Assembly: GCF_048544455.1 (NCBI RefSeq)
Contig: NC_133526.1
Span: forward strand, 1,380,001-1,444,000
From: Silene latifolia
Taxonomy: Eukaryota > Streptophyta > Magnoliopsida > Caryophyllales > Caryophyllaceae
Direction of reading: 5' to 3'
Length of the DNA: 64,000 nucleotides
The notes under the pieces are model-generated. The model worked only from the letters and a program-made list of their open reading frames with translations. It ran no database searches and was not told the origin of the DNA. The translations under genes and the position numbers were made by a program. Positions 12,421-23,300 of the stretch are shown here, piece by piece (position 1 is the first letter of the stretch; every line of letters begins with the position of its first letter).

Positions 12421-13397
12421 TCTTAAAATATGTCTATTAGAAACATGATCCTAGTAGTCTAGTACCTTAGGATGTGGCCAAATTGGCTTAGCCAAAATTT
12501 AAAAACCTTAACTCATGACACTTACAAAATCTTTGTGCACAAATTATAAAATAAGACAATTTGAGGATTATTTTGTATAAAAACCATCTTATTTATCACT
12601 ATTACTATTAAATGAGTTGTTTTTATAAATTGCCTCACAATATAATATCGTCTTATACAATAACAATTTTAGTAAATCTTCCTTGTGACAGACAGGTATA
12701 TCTTGTGAGGGATAGTCACAAATAACTTGTCTTTATCTATTTATGTAAATGTAAATTTTATTTAACCCGTCAGAAATCAAATTTGTAGCAGATATTAACC
12801 GTAACAGATGAAAATTGTGACAACAATTAATCTTCATGAAACTTCAAAACTTGAAACTTGCAGACATAATCAATTATTTCAAAGTAGATTTGTTTCAATC
12901 TTCAAAAAATTTAGTAGTAGTTCAATGCATTGACTGTATTAGTACGCTGTACAAGATTTTCATTGAATAACAAAATCATTTTACTCTGCCAATTTGTGAT
13001 TGGTCATTGTACATTCGTACTTCTCGGCGTCTCGCTACCCTCACGGGAAGCAAAAACATAAGCAAAAAATAATTAAAATATGTTACTCATCTTTGAAAAA
13101 TCCTAAATTATGCGGGTGACTATTAGATCTTGTATAATGCGATCATATAAAAAGTGACTATTTTGTACGGAGTATTAAAATGGTCATTATTAATCATAAA
13201 TGACTACTTTTCAATTCTTATTTGTCAGATCATATAACAGTCGTACACAATAACTATTGAGAAAAGATATTTTCAAGCATTAATCGTTCGTTTGTCGTGT
13301 TCCTTTAGTTTTTTTTATGACAAGAAACCCGCAAGGCCGCAAGACTTCTTCTTTCATTGGGTTATAAAGTTAATCTGGATAAAATCGTTATATTATA

Positions 13398-13655
13398 CTC
13401 CCTCCATACCACACCAATGGTAACATTGACTTTTTCACACTTATCAAGACACGTTTTGCAATGTAAATATCTTTTGTTACGCATTATTAAAAATTATAAA
13501 AATTTGATATTCTTATAGCATTCATGACGATAAATCAAACAAGATCTCACATGACTATATTTTGTCTTATAGATTAAGAATAATATCAAAGATTCCCTAC
13601 GACCATGAATAGTGACAAAACGGTCAATGTTACTATTGGTCTGGTATGGAAGGAG
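13398..13655. mobile_element. Stowaway MITE, 258 bp
   Basis: Left end ctccctccataccacaccaa pairs with the inverted right end ttggtctggtatggaaggag over more than 30 bp, reaching gtaacattgac / gtcaatgttac. TA duplications at 13396-13397 and 13656-13657. A well-kept Tc1/mariner MITE. Confidence 0.94.
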
Positions 13656-13730
13656 TATTGAACTTAAATATATGACATAATATGAAATAAATTAATGTAT
13701 TTTGTACTACCCTCTTGTTTGAATTTTTTT

Positions 13731-15042
13731 GAGTTATGGGTAAGATAAGGACCCGAACTTTGCCCTTTTTTCCAATTAAGGACTCGAACTATTAAACTTT
13801 ATAGTTAAAGGACTCAACCACTAACTCCGTTAACTTTTGATAAATCCCACAAATTTCTCTCTCTTTAATCTTTTGTCTACGGTTGAATCATCTTCTAATT
13901 TAAAATTCATCACTAATGGTGGTAGAATACGTTTTTGGTGCATTGAACAAAAGTAGAGTGAATCCTTCCACAGTTCCACCATGAAAAAAAAAATCTTCAT
14001 CTTTCATTTTCTTAAAATTGAAAGCGGTTGTGGACTAAAGCTTCATATATTACACTTAGATAAGTTAGATTTTGCATCGAATTGCTTCAACATACAATCT
14101 TGAATATGAGTCCATTCTCCAAACTCCAAAGCCTCCCCAACTATCGGTATCAATTTTTGGTCTCCGTCATTTTGATTAAATGTCGTACTGCATTTCTCAA
14201 ATCCCAAATGCGGAGTATGTGTTTTTCTCAAACTCGAGTCGGACAAGGCTTGTATGAATAATCATAGTTAAACAGAGCGAAGGACGTCCAATTGAGTGCA
14301 CTAACGATGACAAACTTTTGCTGAAACTGGCATTAAACAGGGCATGGCATACTAATCATATTTTAGGCCTTAAAATAAGTGGGGGAGATAGAAAATTCGA
14401 CTATTATGACATCCTTAACTTCTTTTATAGCACTGCCAATACGGTCCAGGCAACGACGCCTCAAACTCGACTAATAATGTTTCCCTTGCACAAAGGAAGA
14501 AGATTACCTTGTTGCTAGTTTACCGGAAACAAGTTCACTTAGTTAGTTAGGTAAATCAACATTTTGATAAATATATTCTCATTCTCAAACTTGATCATCG
14601 AATATGATGAAATTACGGTAATAATTAAAAAATTAATATCAAACGTTAACAAATTTCAAAACAGTGGAAAGATCAAAACTTTAGGCGTAATTCAAAAATT
14701 AAATACTTACTGTATATAATAATACATTGCAATGACTGCAAATTGATGATGATGATGATGATGATGTGAAGCCTAAAGCCTCTAATGCCTCTACTTAGAT
14801 GGAGAAAGACGAAAATTTGATTGAGAATGGTTTGGCTTCAAATTATAGGCTGTCATCTTTTATTAAAAAAAGGAGTTAACATAAGTATTTTAGGTGGGCC
14901 CAACAAACATTACAACTTTACAAGTATACAACACATGTAGTTAACGGCGTTAGTTCTCGAGTCCTTAACCGTAAAGTTTGAACGTTGAGTCCCTTAACTG
15001 GAAAAAAGAGCAAAGTTCGGGTCCTTCTCTTACCCTTAACTC
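13731..15042. mobile_element. Mutator-like element, 1.31 kb, ~103-bp TIRs
   Basis: Left terminal repeat 13731-13834 starts gagttatgggtaagataagg and ends gttaac. The right one (14940-15042) is its inverted counterpart, gttaacggcg to cttacccttaactc. A direct repeat gaattttttt adjoins both outer borders (13721-13730; 15043-15052), matching the 9-10-bp duplications of Mutator elements. The 1.1-kb interior has no transposase and no gene I can name. Two short open frames exist (14043-14246 minus; 14318-14518 plus) without recognisable domains, so capture of host sequence is possible but not shown. Confidence 0.85.
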
Positions 15043-15281
15043 GAATTTTTTTTATCGGTAATATACTTTCCTTACTAACAATAGTGGAATGAGGAATTGA
15101 AGTTAGCGAGGCAAAAAACTTCAACGAGAGAAAACTAACAACATCATAAGGTAAAAGAAAGAAAATAAGTAATGGAAAATTTGATTAAAGTCCAATAATT
15201 TCGTTTTTTCAATGAAAACAAGTTTCTTGTTTCCATGCTAACCCCTTTAATTCCGCTATCGGTTATGGAAAGGAGTCTAAT

Positions 15282-15461
15282 CAATTAGTCTTGCTGAAGA
15301 CGAGTCGGAGCAAATGACGGATAATGTCACTCACAAAACGGATAGGGGACAAGGGAAAGACCTTTTGTCTTCCTCTCTCTATTTGAGTCGTTTGTGAGGA
15401 AAATGGTATCCGTCACTCTAAAGTGAATGGATGTCGTCTTGTCATGAAATGAGATTTTGTG
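15282..15461 (+). mobile_element. Mutator-type MITE, ~180 bp
   Basis: Starts caattagtcttgctgaagac and ends gaaatgagattttgtg, with inner blocks tgacggataatgtcactcac and tttgtgaggaaaatggtatc. Flanks share gtctaat, a likely eroded 9-bp duplication. Very similar, in opposite orientation, to 16883-17070. Confidence 0.75.
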
Positions 15462-16882
15462 GTCTAATATTTGGTACCAATTGAACAAAAGTAGGTGACA
15501 AGTAATAAACTCCAAAGCAAGAGGCTACAAGTCTACAATTACAAATTGCAAAGGGTTTGGAGCTTTTTTAGGGAAGCAAAATAAATGCTTTTAATTGCCA
15601 AAATTTGATGTATCCTTTAAAATTATCGCTTAGTCACTTTCTCAAACGCAACAACATTCGTCATTCACATTCTATAGATCTCCCAACTTGCTTGTTGCTA
15701 TCACCGTATCTTTCTTTGATGGATGAGCTTATTTCCTATCACACGAACCGTTGAGATAAGAGACGGTATTTCATTAAGTTATGACTTTATATTTATCTAT
15801 ATTAATCTGCGTTTTTTCACTTTTTTGTAAACTTTTTATTGTTAACTACGCTCTAAAGTGACCGTTTTTTAACAAAGAGCTATTTCCACATTTTTTTTAT
15901 AGTTGCAAATATACAACGATATTTCACTTTTCTTATTTGTCGATAATTTGTGGGTCTTACGCACTAACGAGTAAGGAGTTAGGACCACACATCCTCTTCT
16001 CGCTTTCATTTTCCTTCAAATGCACTCCTTATTTTTGTGCAACTTTGATGAATGTGGAATATCATAGCGAGTATGAGGGAGTATTACTTTTTGTATCATT
16101 TTTATTTTAAATTTTAAAATGATCACATAATAAGCTTATACCATTACAAAATAGAACTGCATTAACATTCATTTATTACTATCAAATTATACACAAATTG
16201 TTACCTAGGACTCTCTTACTAATATGACCGGCCTAATAAGAAACGCAAATATCTATATTTATAATTATTCAATTTAATTTCATTTTTACCACTTAATGTT
16301 TTATAATGATGACCTACATGTCTAAATAGGTCCCTCAGTATAAAGTATCATCATACAAGGATTGTCTTTTATTGGCCCTCTCTTATCAAATTCGTCTTAC
16401 TATAAAATGATTTTATAAAAATGATGAAGCATTAAAAAATACATTTAACATACCAAAAATTATATTTATTGTTAGATCTTTGAGAGCTATGATTAATGTT
16501 AATCTTATGTTTAACTTATCATATAACATAAAATGGACTGTAATAACAGTTCTTATGTTTAATTTTACCTAATTTTAGTTCATTCAGTTCTATTTATTTC
16601 AGTTATGTTTATTTCTTCACAAATTAACTACTCCGTATTACTTTAATTTTATTCGGTTCAGTTCAGCTTAGCTCTATTCAGTTCAATTCAACTTCATTCA
16701 ATTTGGTTAAATTCAGTCCAGTTCCTATCAACCGAAAAGAACATAACCAGACTTCAAATAACTTCAACTTCATTCAATTTGGTTAATCTGATATACGTGG
16801 TATACAAGTTATTACGTATACTCTGGAATTTACTGCTACCTGCGGCCTCCGGGTTGCCTCGTTATCCAAGTATTTAAGAAAA
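15462..16882. other. Gene-free AT-rich stretch
   Basis: No coding exon or RNA gene seen. Positions 16,560-16,790 are low-complexity ttcagttcagttca runs with two copies of acttcattcaatttggttaa. The rest is unremarkable. Confidence 0.5.
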
Positions 16883-17070
16883 CACAAAATCTCATTGAAG
16901 ACGGCACGTATTCGTCACTTTGGAGTGACGGATACCATTTCCTCTCACAAATGACCCAAATAGAGGAGAGAGGGAAGCACATGGGGGTGCCCCCACCTTA
17001 TTCCCCCTATCCGTTTTGTGAGTGACATTACCCGTCACTTGCTCCGACCCGTCTTCAGCCAGACTAAGTG
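16883..17070 (-). mobile_element. Mutator-type MITE, 188 bp, 9-bp TSD
   Basis: Reads cacaaaatctcattgaagac at its left and agccagactaagtg at its right on the plus strand. Perfect 9-bp duplication ttaagaaaa at 16874-16882 and 17071-17079. Confidence 0.92.
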
Positions 17071-17355
17071 TTAAGAAAAAGAAAGTGAGAAGTGCACACT
17101 TCGTCACATGAATACATGATAGAATGCAAGTTGGATGGAGACATGAGACTATGAGAGTATCTATGAGGGGAGTACTTGACTAGAGTTGGATCTTTTTAGG
17201 TATTGATGAGATTTCATACTTATATTTGGTCTTGGAATTTTTAGGTAAACTACTTCTTCAAGCAAGGATTGTAGTCGGTACCAATATTCTCAATTTTTTT
17301 TCTTACAAAAACTTTGATGATTCTCATGTTTTAGACGGGTAAGGAAAGTTAAATA

Positions 17356-17515
17356 CTCCCTCCTATTCACTAATTTCCTCTTTTTTTCCGTTTTCATGGT
17401 ATCGGATTTTCTTACTTTTTTCCTTTGTTGGAAGGTTTTATGTGTGTGGTCCAAAATCATTTTCTTATTTCTTGTGCAAAATGGAAGGGGAAGAAATGAG
17501 TGAATAGAAGAGAAT
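17356..17515. mobile_element. Stowaway-type MITE, degenerate
   Basis: Left ctccctcctattcactaatt, right gaaatgagtgaatagaagag, imperfectly inverted. Similar termini to the copy at 1922-2128. Confidence 0.6.
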
Positions 17516-18649
17516 ATATGAATTATCATAGTAATACTAAACGAGAATACAAATATTCGGTATTTATCATAAAGTCTGCTATTTTATTTGTCTTATTCAA
17601 TTAATGAAAATAATTGACTTAATGAAAAAAAAAAGAGTTTAATTTCAATGTTTACTACTTTGTAATATACCACAAAATAAATTTTCTATCGATTCATTTG
17701 ATGAAATTAGTAGCTAGTGGGAAAGAATTTAAAGATCTACGGAGTAGCAAATAAGAGTTTGGATAATAATATCCTAATTATCTTTTCACATTCTTGCACC
17801 AGATTAAAAAACTTTAGCAATGTGGTCTCTAATACGAATAACAAAGCACATTTTATATAAGTTTAGAATCATATAAATTGATCTTAAATGAACCTTTTAA
17901 TCGGATTTTCTGACTAATCATCACTATTCGATCTTATTGTATTTCGAATTGGGGGAAGGTAGTTTCATGAATGGTTGTTGGATTTTCGCAATAACCTTAA
18001 TTGTCGTGAAAGAGAAATAAAGATTATTATTTTTCTGTTTTAATGTAATTTTATCTTAACTTTTTGACTTTTTTCCTTCACTATGCAAATAAAATGCCCT
18101 ACTCTTTTCCAAGTTCAAAGTTTTTTTTTTTTGATTTTTTTTATTGCAAATATGTACTTCCTATACGACATTTTAATAAAAAGTACTTCATATAAAAACT
18201 ATAAAGTTCGAGTTTAGTGTTCCATAAATTATCCAATATGTCCGTCTTAAAATGGATATGTCCATCTTATTGTTTATCTTTTTTTTTTTTTTTTACAATT
18301 TTGTATTATCATTATATAAATACTAAAAAGTTAATTTACAGAAAACCGGCCACTAATATACCAGGTAAGATTATGGTTAAGATAGGAAATAATGTTACTC
18401 CATTGTACAAAGCTAAATCTAAGAGTATGTTACTATTTACCGTCTCACATTCATACGCGGTATTAATAATTTTAGACTGACGTTATACCTTTCCTTAAGA
18501 TAAAACTTAATACGACTAATACTATTAGATACGATTAACATCTTTTTTTCAACGTTTTAAAATTAGGACCCCTGACAGTCAAATCAACAGGTAGCTGAAG
18601 TATAACGTGCGTACTAGTAGTAGTACGTATGAAATTATGAGTGTTTTTA
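17516..18649. other. Gene-free AT-rich stretch
   Basis: Long T and A runs (18,119-18,140; 18,280-18,295). No exon, RNA gene or clear element end was seen. Confidence 0.5.
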
Positions 18650-18835
18650 CACAAATTCTTATTTCAGACCGTAAGATCCGTCTGAAATAATAAGACGGAG
18701 CATTTCCTCTCACAAAATACCCATTTAGGAAGTGAGTGGGAAAGCACATGGGGTGTCCCACCACCCATGTGATTTCCACTTGTGAGAGGTCTTATTGTTT
18801 CAGACGTATCTTGCGGTCTGAAGCAAGACGGACCG
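18650..18835 (-). mobile_element. Mutator-type MITE, 186 bp, 9-bp TSD
   Basis: Starts cacaaattcttatttcagac and ends gcaagacggaccg. Perfect 9-bp duplication gtgttttta at 18641-18649 and 18836-18844. Interior has the family word cccatgtgatttccacttgt. Confidence 0.92.
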
Positions 18836-19169
18836 GTGTTTTTATAGCAAATGCCAGATTGCATAGATGTTTTTAATATGCAGTTATGCACCCACTCTTT
18901 CTTCTCTAAAGTCTCCTCAAACCAATTTAAAAAGTCAAAATCTTATTAATTCAATGTACATTTGTTCGATCATATGCTCCAAATTCTGTTGCACTAATAA
19001 ATTCAACTTTGATTTTGTTAACGAAAACAAGGGAATTCAAAAACACAAATCGGTATTAACTAGGTTCTATAAATTGATCGTATTTTGAAATGACTATTTC
19101 ATTTTGTATACGGAGTATGTTTCATAGTGAGCATGGTAAATTGGTGGAGTACTATTTTTATCATGGAGT

Positions 19170-19335
19170 TAGGGGTGTTCGCCGTCTAAAATCAAACCAG
19201 GTTTGACCCGCAGATTGGACGACCCTAAACCGGAGATCGGACTGGTTAGGAGGATACCTGGACTGGACTAGACCGATTAGGAGGGGATCTGGACCGGAGA
19301 TCGGACCGGTTATGAGGGGATCTGGAACACCGCTA
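19170..19335. mobile_element. hAT-like short element
   Basis: Left end taggggtgttcgcc and inverted right end (read on the minus strand) tagcggtgttccaga. Interior repeats ggatctggaccggagatcgg-type words. No matching 8-bp duplication was found, so family assignment is tentative. Confidence 0.5.
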
Positions 19336-19913
19336 CTAGCCCTCCTAATTCCACCACTGAATATAGTCCTTTATCTAGTTTGTTGGAAGAAGTATGCCCA
19401 TAATAACGTTTCTTTTTAATAATTAATTGTGACCATTTTTATTAGTATAGATCAGTTCATAAACTATACATCTGAGGTAATATCTCTTATTGTTTATTTT
19501 AGAGTTTTCTTTTAAAGTTTTTGAGTTTTGCTTTAGTATAAAGTTTTTGAGCACATTTACTAAAACATTACACTAAAAAAATATAATATTGCTCAAAAAC
19601 TATATTTATAAATGATAATATCTTTCGGAAAAAATGTGTATATCTTTCAAAAACTACAAGTCTCAGTCTTCTACCTCGGATCGTAATCTTTTTTTCAGTA
19701 TAGATCGTTTATACTATTCTTAACCACCATTTTATTACTCCGTACTATTCATTTTATTACTCCGTAGTCTTCATTTTTGTCTTAATCATTAATAATTTTC
19801 CAATAAATTTACCAAAACACCGTCTCTCAACAAACTTATTAAAAAATCCGCTAATGCACTATAGATCGAAAAAAATGTTGTGGACTATCCCAATATTTTT
19901 CGGTGTCAAACAA

Positions 19914-19975
19914 GAGTAATTCTACCGTCCTCCCGGAGGAGAGTACCGTTCTCCGGGAGTACGGTAGAATTTTTG
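19914..19975. mobile_element. 62-bp foldback MITE (terminal repeats only)
   Basis: Almost entirely palindromic: gagtaattctaccgtcctcc pairs with ggagtacggtagaatttttg. Flanked by gtcaaacaa (19905-19913) and gtcaaataa (19976-19984), a 9-bp duplication with one mismatch. A longer relative is at 62583-62701. Confidence 0.85.
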
Positions 19976-20168
19976 GTCAAATAAAAACAAGATCAATGAT
20001 CCAGATACGACTCAAGTCCATGACTTATTTTTCACGATACTTGTGTCTTAACTCGATACAATTAAGACCTCTTTCAATTGGTACACCTTACCAATGTTAC
20101 ACCATGCTACCGATACCATACTCTAATCCATCTACCCTTCTTTACCAATAAGTCCACCACTCCCTCTC

Positions 20169-20178
20169 TATAAATATA
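20169..20178 (+). promoter_or_regulatory. TATA box of APRT
   Basis: tataaatata, about 130 bp before the APRT start codon, followed by an AC-rich leader typical of a plant 5' UTR. Transcription start expected near 20200. Confidence 0.75.
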
Positions 20179-20309
20179 GCAACAACTACAAACACTCTCT
20201 TTTTATTTTAATTTCTCCAATTAATAATACTAACAATTAACCACTAATAAACAAAACAATTTAAAACACAGTTTTCATTTTTATTTTTACTAATTGCATT
20301 CTTATTACA

Positions 20310-23300
20310 ATGTCAACTTGTAATGGTGGTGGTGATCCTCGTCTTTCTTACATTAACAAGAAAATCCGAGTTGTTCCTAATTTTCCTAAACCAGGTAATT
20401 TTTATTTTACTTATATTACTTCAATTTTATTAAAGTTTCATATTTTTTTGTGCTTATTTACTAAGAATTTCTTCAAAAAATTGTCTTTTGTTTTGCTTAA
20501 TTTTCTGGGCATTGTAGTTTCTTTTCTGGGTGTTTGTTTAATTTACCAAAGTTTATGTCTTTTTTTCGCTATGTTTGTTTAATATATGTGAAGCGTATTT
20601 TAATTAAACATAAAGAATTAACTTGAACTGAGGGAGTATTTGCTAAGCTTTTCTTCAAAAAATTCTTTTTTTTTTTTTTTTGCTTAAAATTTCTGGGCAT
20701 TGCAGTTTCTTTTCTGGGTGTTTGTTAATATATCAAAGTTTCTGTCTTTTTGTTCATACTCCCTCCGTTCAAACTGATTCCATACGTTTGTTCAATATAT
20801 GTGAGACGTACTTTAATTAAACTGTAGAATTAGCTTGAAAGGAGGGAACATTTGCTATATTCTGCTTATACTCCCTCTGAGCCAATTTCATACGTTTGTT
20901 CAATATATGTGAGGCATATTTTAATTAGACGTATATAATTAGCTTGAACGAAGAAAATATCTGCTAAGCATTTCTTCAAAATCTGTGCATTGCAGTATAT
21001 TTTCTGGGTATTTTTTAATTTTATCAAAGTTTCTATCGTTTTTGTTTGTTCATATTTACTGAGAATTTCTTCAAAACATTGTCTTTTTTTTTTTGCTCAA
21101 ATTTTCTGTGCAATTGCAGTATATATTCTGGGTATCTTGTTTATTTTATTGAAGTTTTTATCGTTTTAGTTCATAATATTTGCTGAGCATTTCTTCAAAA
21201 TATTGTCCTCTTCTGGGTTATTTATTATTTTCATTAAAGTTTCTGTGTTTTATGTTCAATTTCTAAGAAAATATAGGTTGCAATTTTGGTGTTTTTATGC
21301 AATTTAATGTTGTTGGTTGGTGTTACATTAATTGTGAATTTTATGAAGGTATAATGTTCCAAGACATTACAACTTTATTGCTTGATCCAAAGGCCTTCAA
21401 AGATACTGTGGATTTGTTTGTTGAGCGTTACAAAAACAAGAACATATCTGTTGTTGCAGGTAAATGTCCCACCTCGCTCCCTTGGTTCTATTTGGTTGTA
21501 TACGTTTTTCAAATTATTGTATATGACGGGGTTTTGAAAAACGTATACAATTAAATGGAACAGAGAAAATAATGTGTATTGCACCTCAAATTGCTTACGC
21601 AATTTTTACATATTTGATTCAAATAATATATTCTACTTATTCGTACAAAAGGGTAAGACTGCGTACATCCGACCCCCTCTTACCCTACAATTTGAGATAC
21701 TGGGGTAATACTGTTGTTGTATTCGTAATTCGTAAATGTAAAACAAGGATTATTATGCAAATTGCAAAGTAGGAAAGACACTTTTTTTTGGTGATGGAAA
21801 GAAATTAGTAGAAGTAGTGAGTGATATATGGATAAAATGGTAGGTTGGGACTTTTTTTTGTTTAATAAAGTTGCAAAAAGAGCACTAGTTAACTAGTTTA
21901 CTCCTTAGTGGCAAAAAGATGGTGTTTTTTTTCCCTCCCTTTTTCTTATAATTATTATATAACTTGATGAAATGGTAGACCTTATCATGGGAGAAACAAA
22001 GATGACATTTCAATGATCAAAAAGTTAGCACTCTTCATTGAGCGTATAATGTATTGTACTCGACAACATCAGAGCCTTAGTCTCAAAATGATTCTTGTAA
22101 CTCTTATCCTTTGATAGTCACGATCGGAGTCCTAGAGGATTTTGACATTCCTAAGAAACTTTTATCGAGTAGGCACTAGGTTCGACTTCTGGCTGGCATT
22201 AAGAGTGTATACATCATATACATGGGTCATTTAAATTAATAAAAATCGAAACAATGAAATTTAGAAGTGACTGTTAGTGAGTGGAGTGATGTTTTTGTTG
22301 GACCGTGGGGCTGTGTTTAGTGGGGTGTGTTATCGATTACAATCTGTGAATATAATGAGCGGCTTCCATTGTTTTCTTATGGCCTGTCGTTGGATCCAAT
22401 ATTTGGGTGGACCCTTTTGATTTGGTTCTTGATTCGTTTGGTCTTTTGTATGTAAAATTGAGTGAGTGTTCAAGTCTATTTTCTACTGTTTTCAGTGTTT
22501 TTTTTTTATTTTCCGCTGCAAATTCGTTCTCACTTTCTCATTATGTTTAACTTTGACTATCTCTTCAACTGCAGCTGTGAAAAAGATCTATTCTTTCTTG
22601 TTGTTGCTCTATTAGCCTCTAATAATGTTTCTACATCAACACTAACTAATTCCCAATAATGTAGTGTGCCATAATGCCATTGCTTTTTAGTGTTAGGTTA
22701 CTATTTTCGACACGTCCCACTTTGAAGTTTTTTACCTTGATTGCACATTGATTTCAAGCTGTACAATTATATAACTAATGAACCTTTCTTATTAGAGTAA
22801 ATTGATAAACAGTACTAATATAAAGACCCTTTTTTTATAAAGAATACCAACATAATCAATAATTCGTAAACATTACCAAAATAATAACTTTTATCTACAA
22901 ATAGTACCAAGTCGCCTTTTTACTCTATTTTTTTCCTACTTTACACGTGCTTTCATCTAACAGAGGGAGTTTGGAAGTGGATGAGTCAAGATTTGTACTT
23001 AAATGATGGTTTCTTGGACTTTATATAGTAGGTTAAGATGAGATTTTTATGCGACTTGGTACTATTCATAGATAAAAGTTAATATTTTGGTACTAATTAC
23101 GAATTATTGATTATGTTGGTACTGTTTATAAAAATGGTTCCTTATATTGGTATTGTTTATCAATTTACTCTTCTTATTATTGCTTTATACTCCTAATTGA
23201 GGCTTTTTGCGAAAGCATTTTTGTATTGGTTTTGAATGTATTTGATAATGCCGGATAGTTGTTTGGTGATCTTTCTACAAGACCCGTATGCTTGATTTTC

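Larger units (their letters stand above)
10110..13397. other. Intergenic region downstream of DUF863 gene
   Basis: No gene recognised. Begins with the DUF863 3' UTR. Notable parts: an ATT microsatellite (10453-10528), a degenerate 'ggaattaggatt...ggggtaaaaaattt' repeat (10825-10990) related to 61,990-62,150, gaactgaa low-complexity sequence (11,060-11,180), gggtcgg-like words around 12,070-12,200, a Mutator-type MITE (12226-12420) and a foldback with ataagac ends (12545-12665). Confidence 0.5.
18845..20168. other. Region upstream of APRT
   Basis: No gene. Holds an hAT-like element (19170-19335) and a 62-bp foldback element (19914-19975). Positions 19,340-19,900 are AT-rich and unassigned. 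Confidence 0.5.

Noticed and set aside
14043-14518. Two short open frames inside the Mutator-like element as genes
   Set aside because: No recognisable domain, no splice support; kept only as possible captured sequence.
22462-22659. Small open frame in APRT intron 2
   Set aside because: Low-complexity hydrophobic translation of T-rich intron sequence; no family resemblance.
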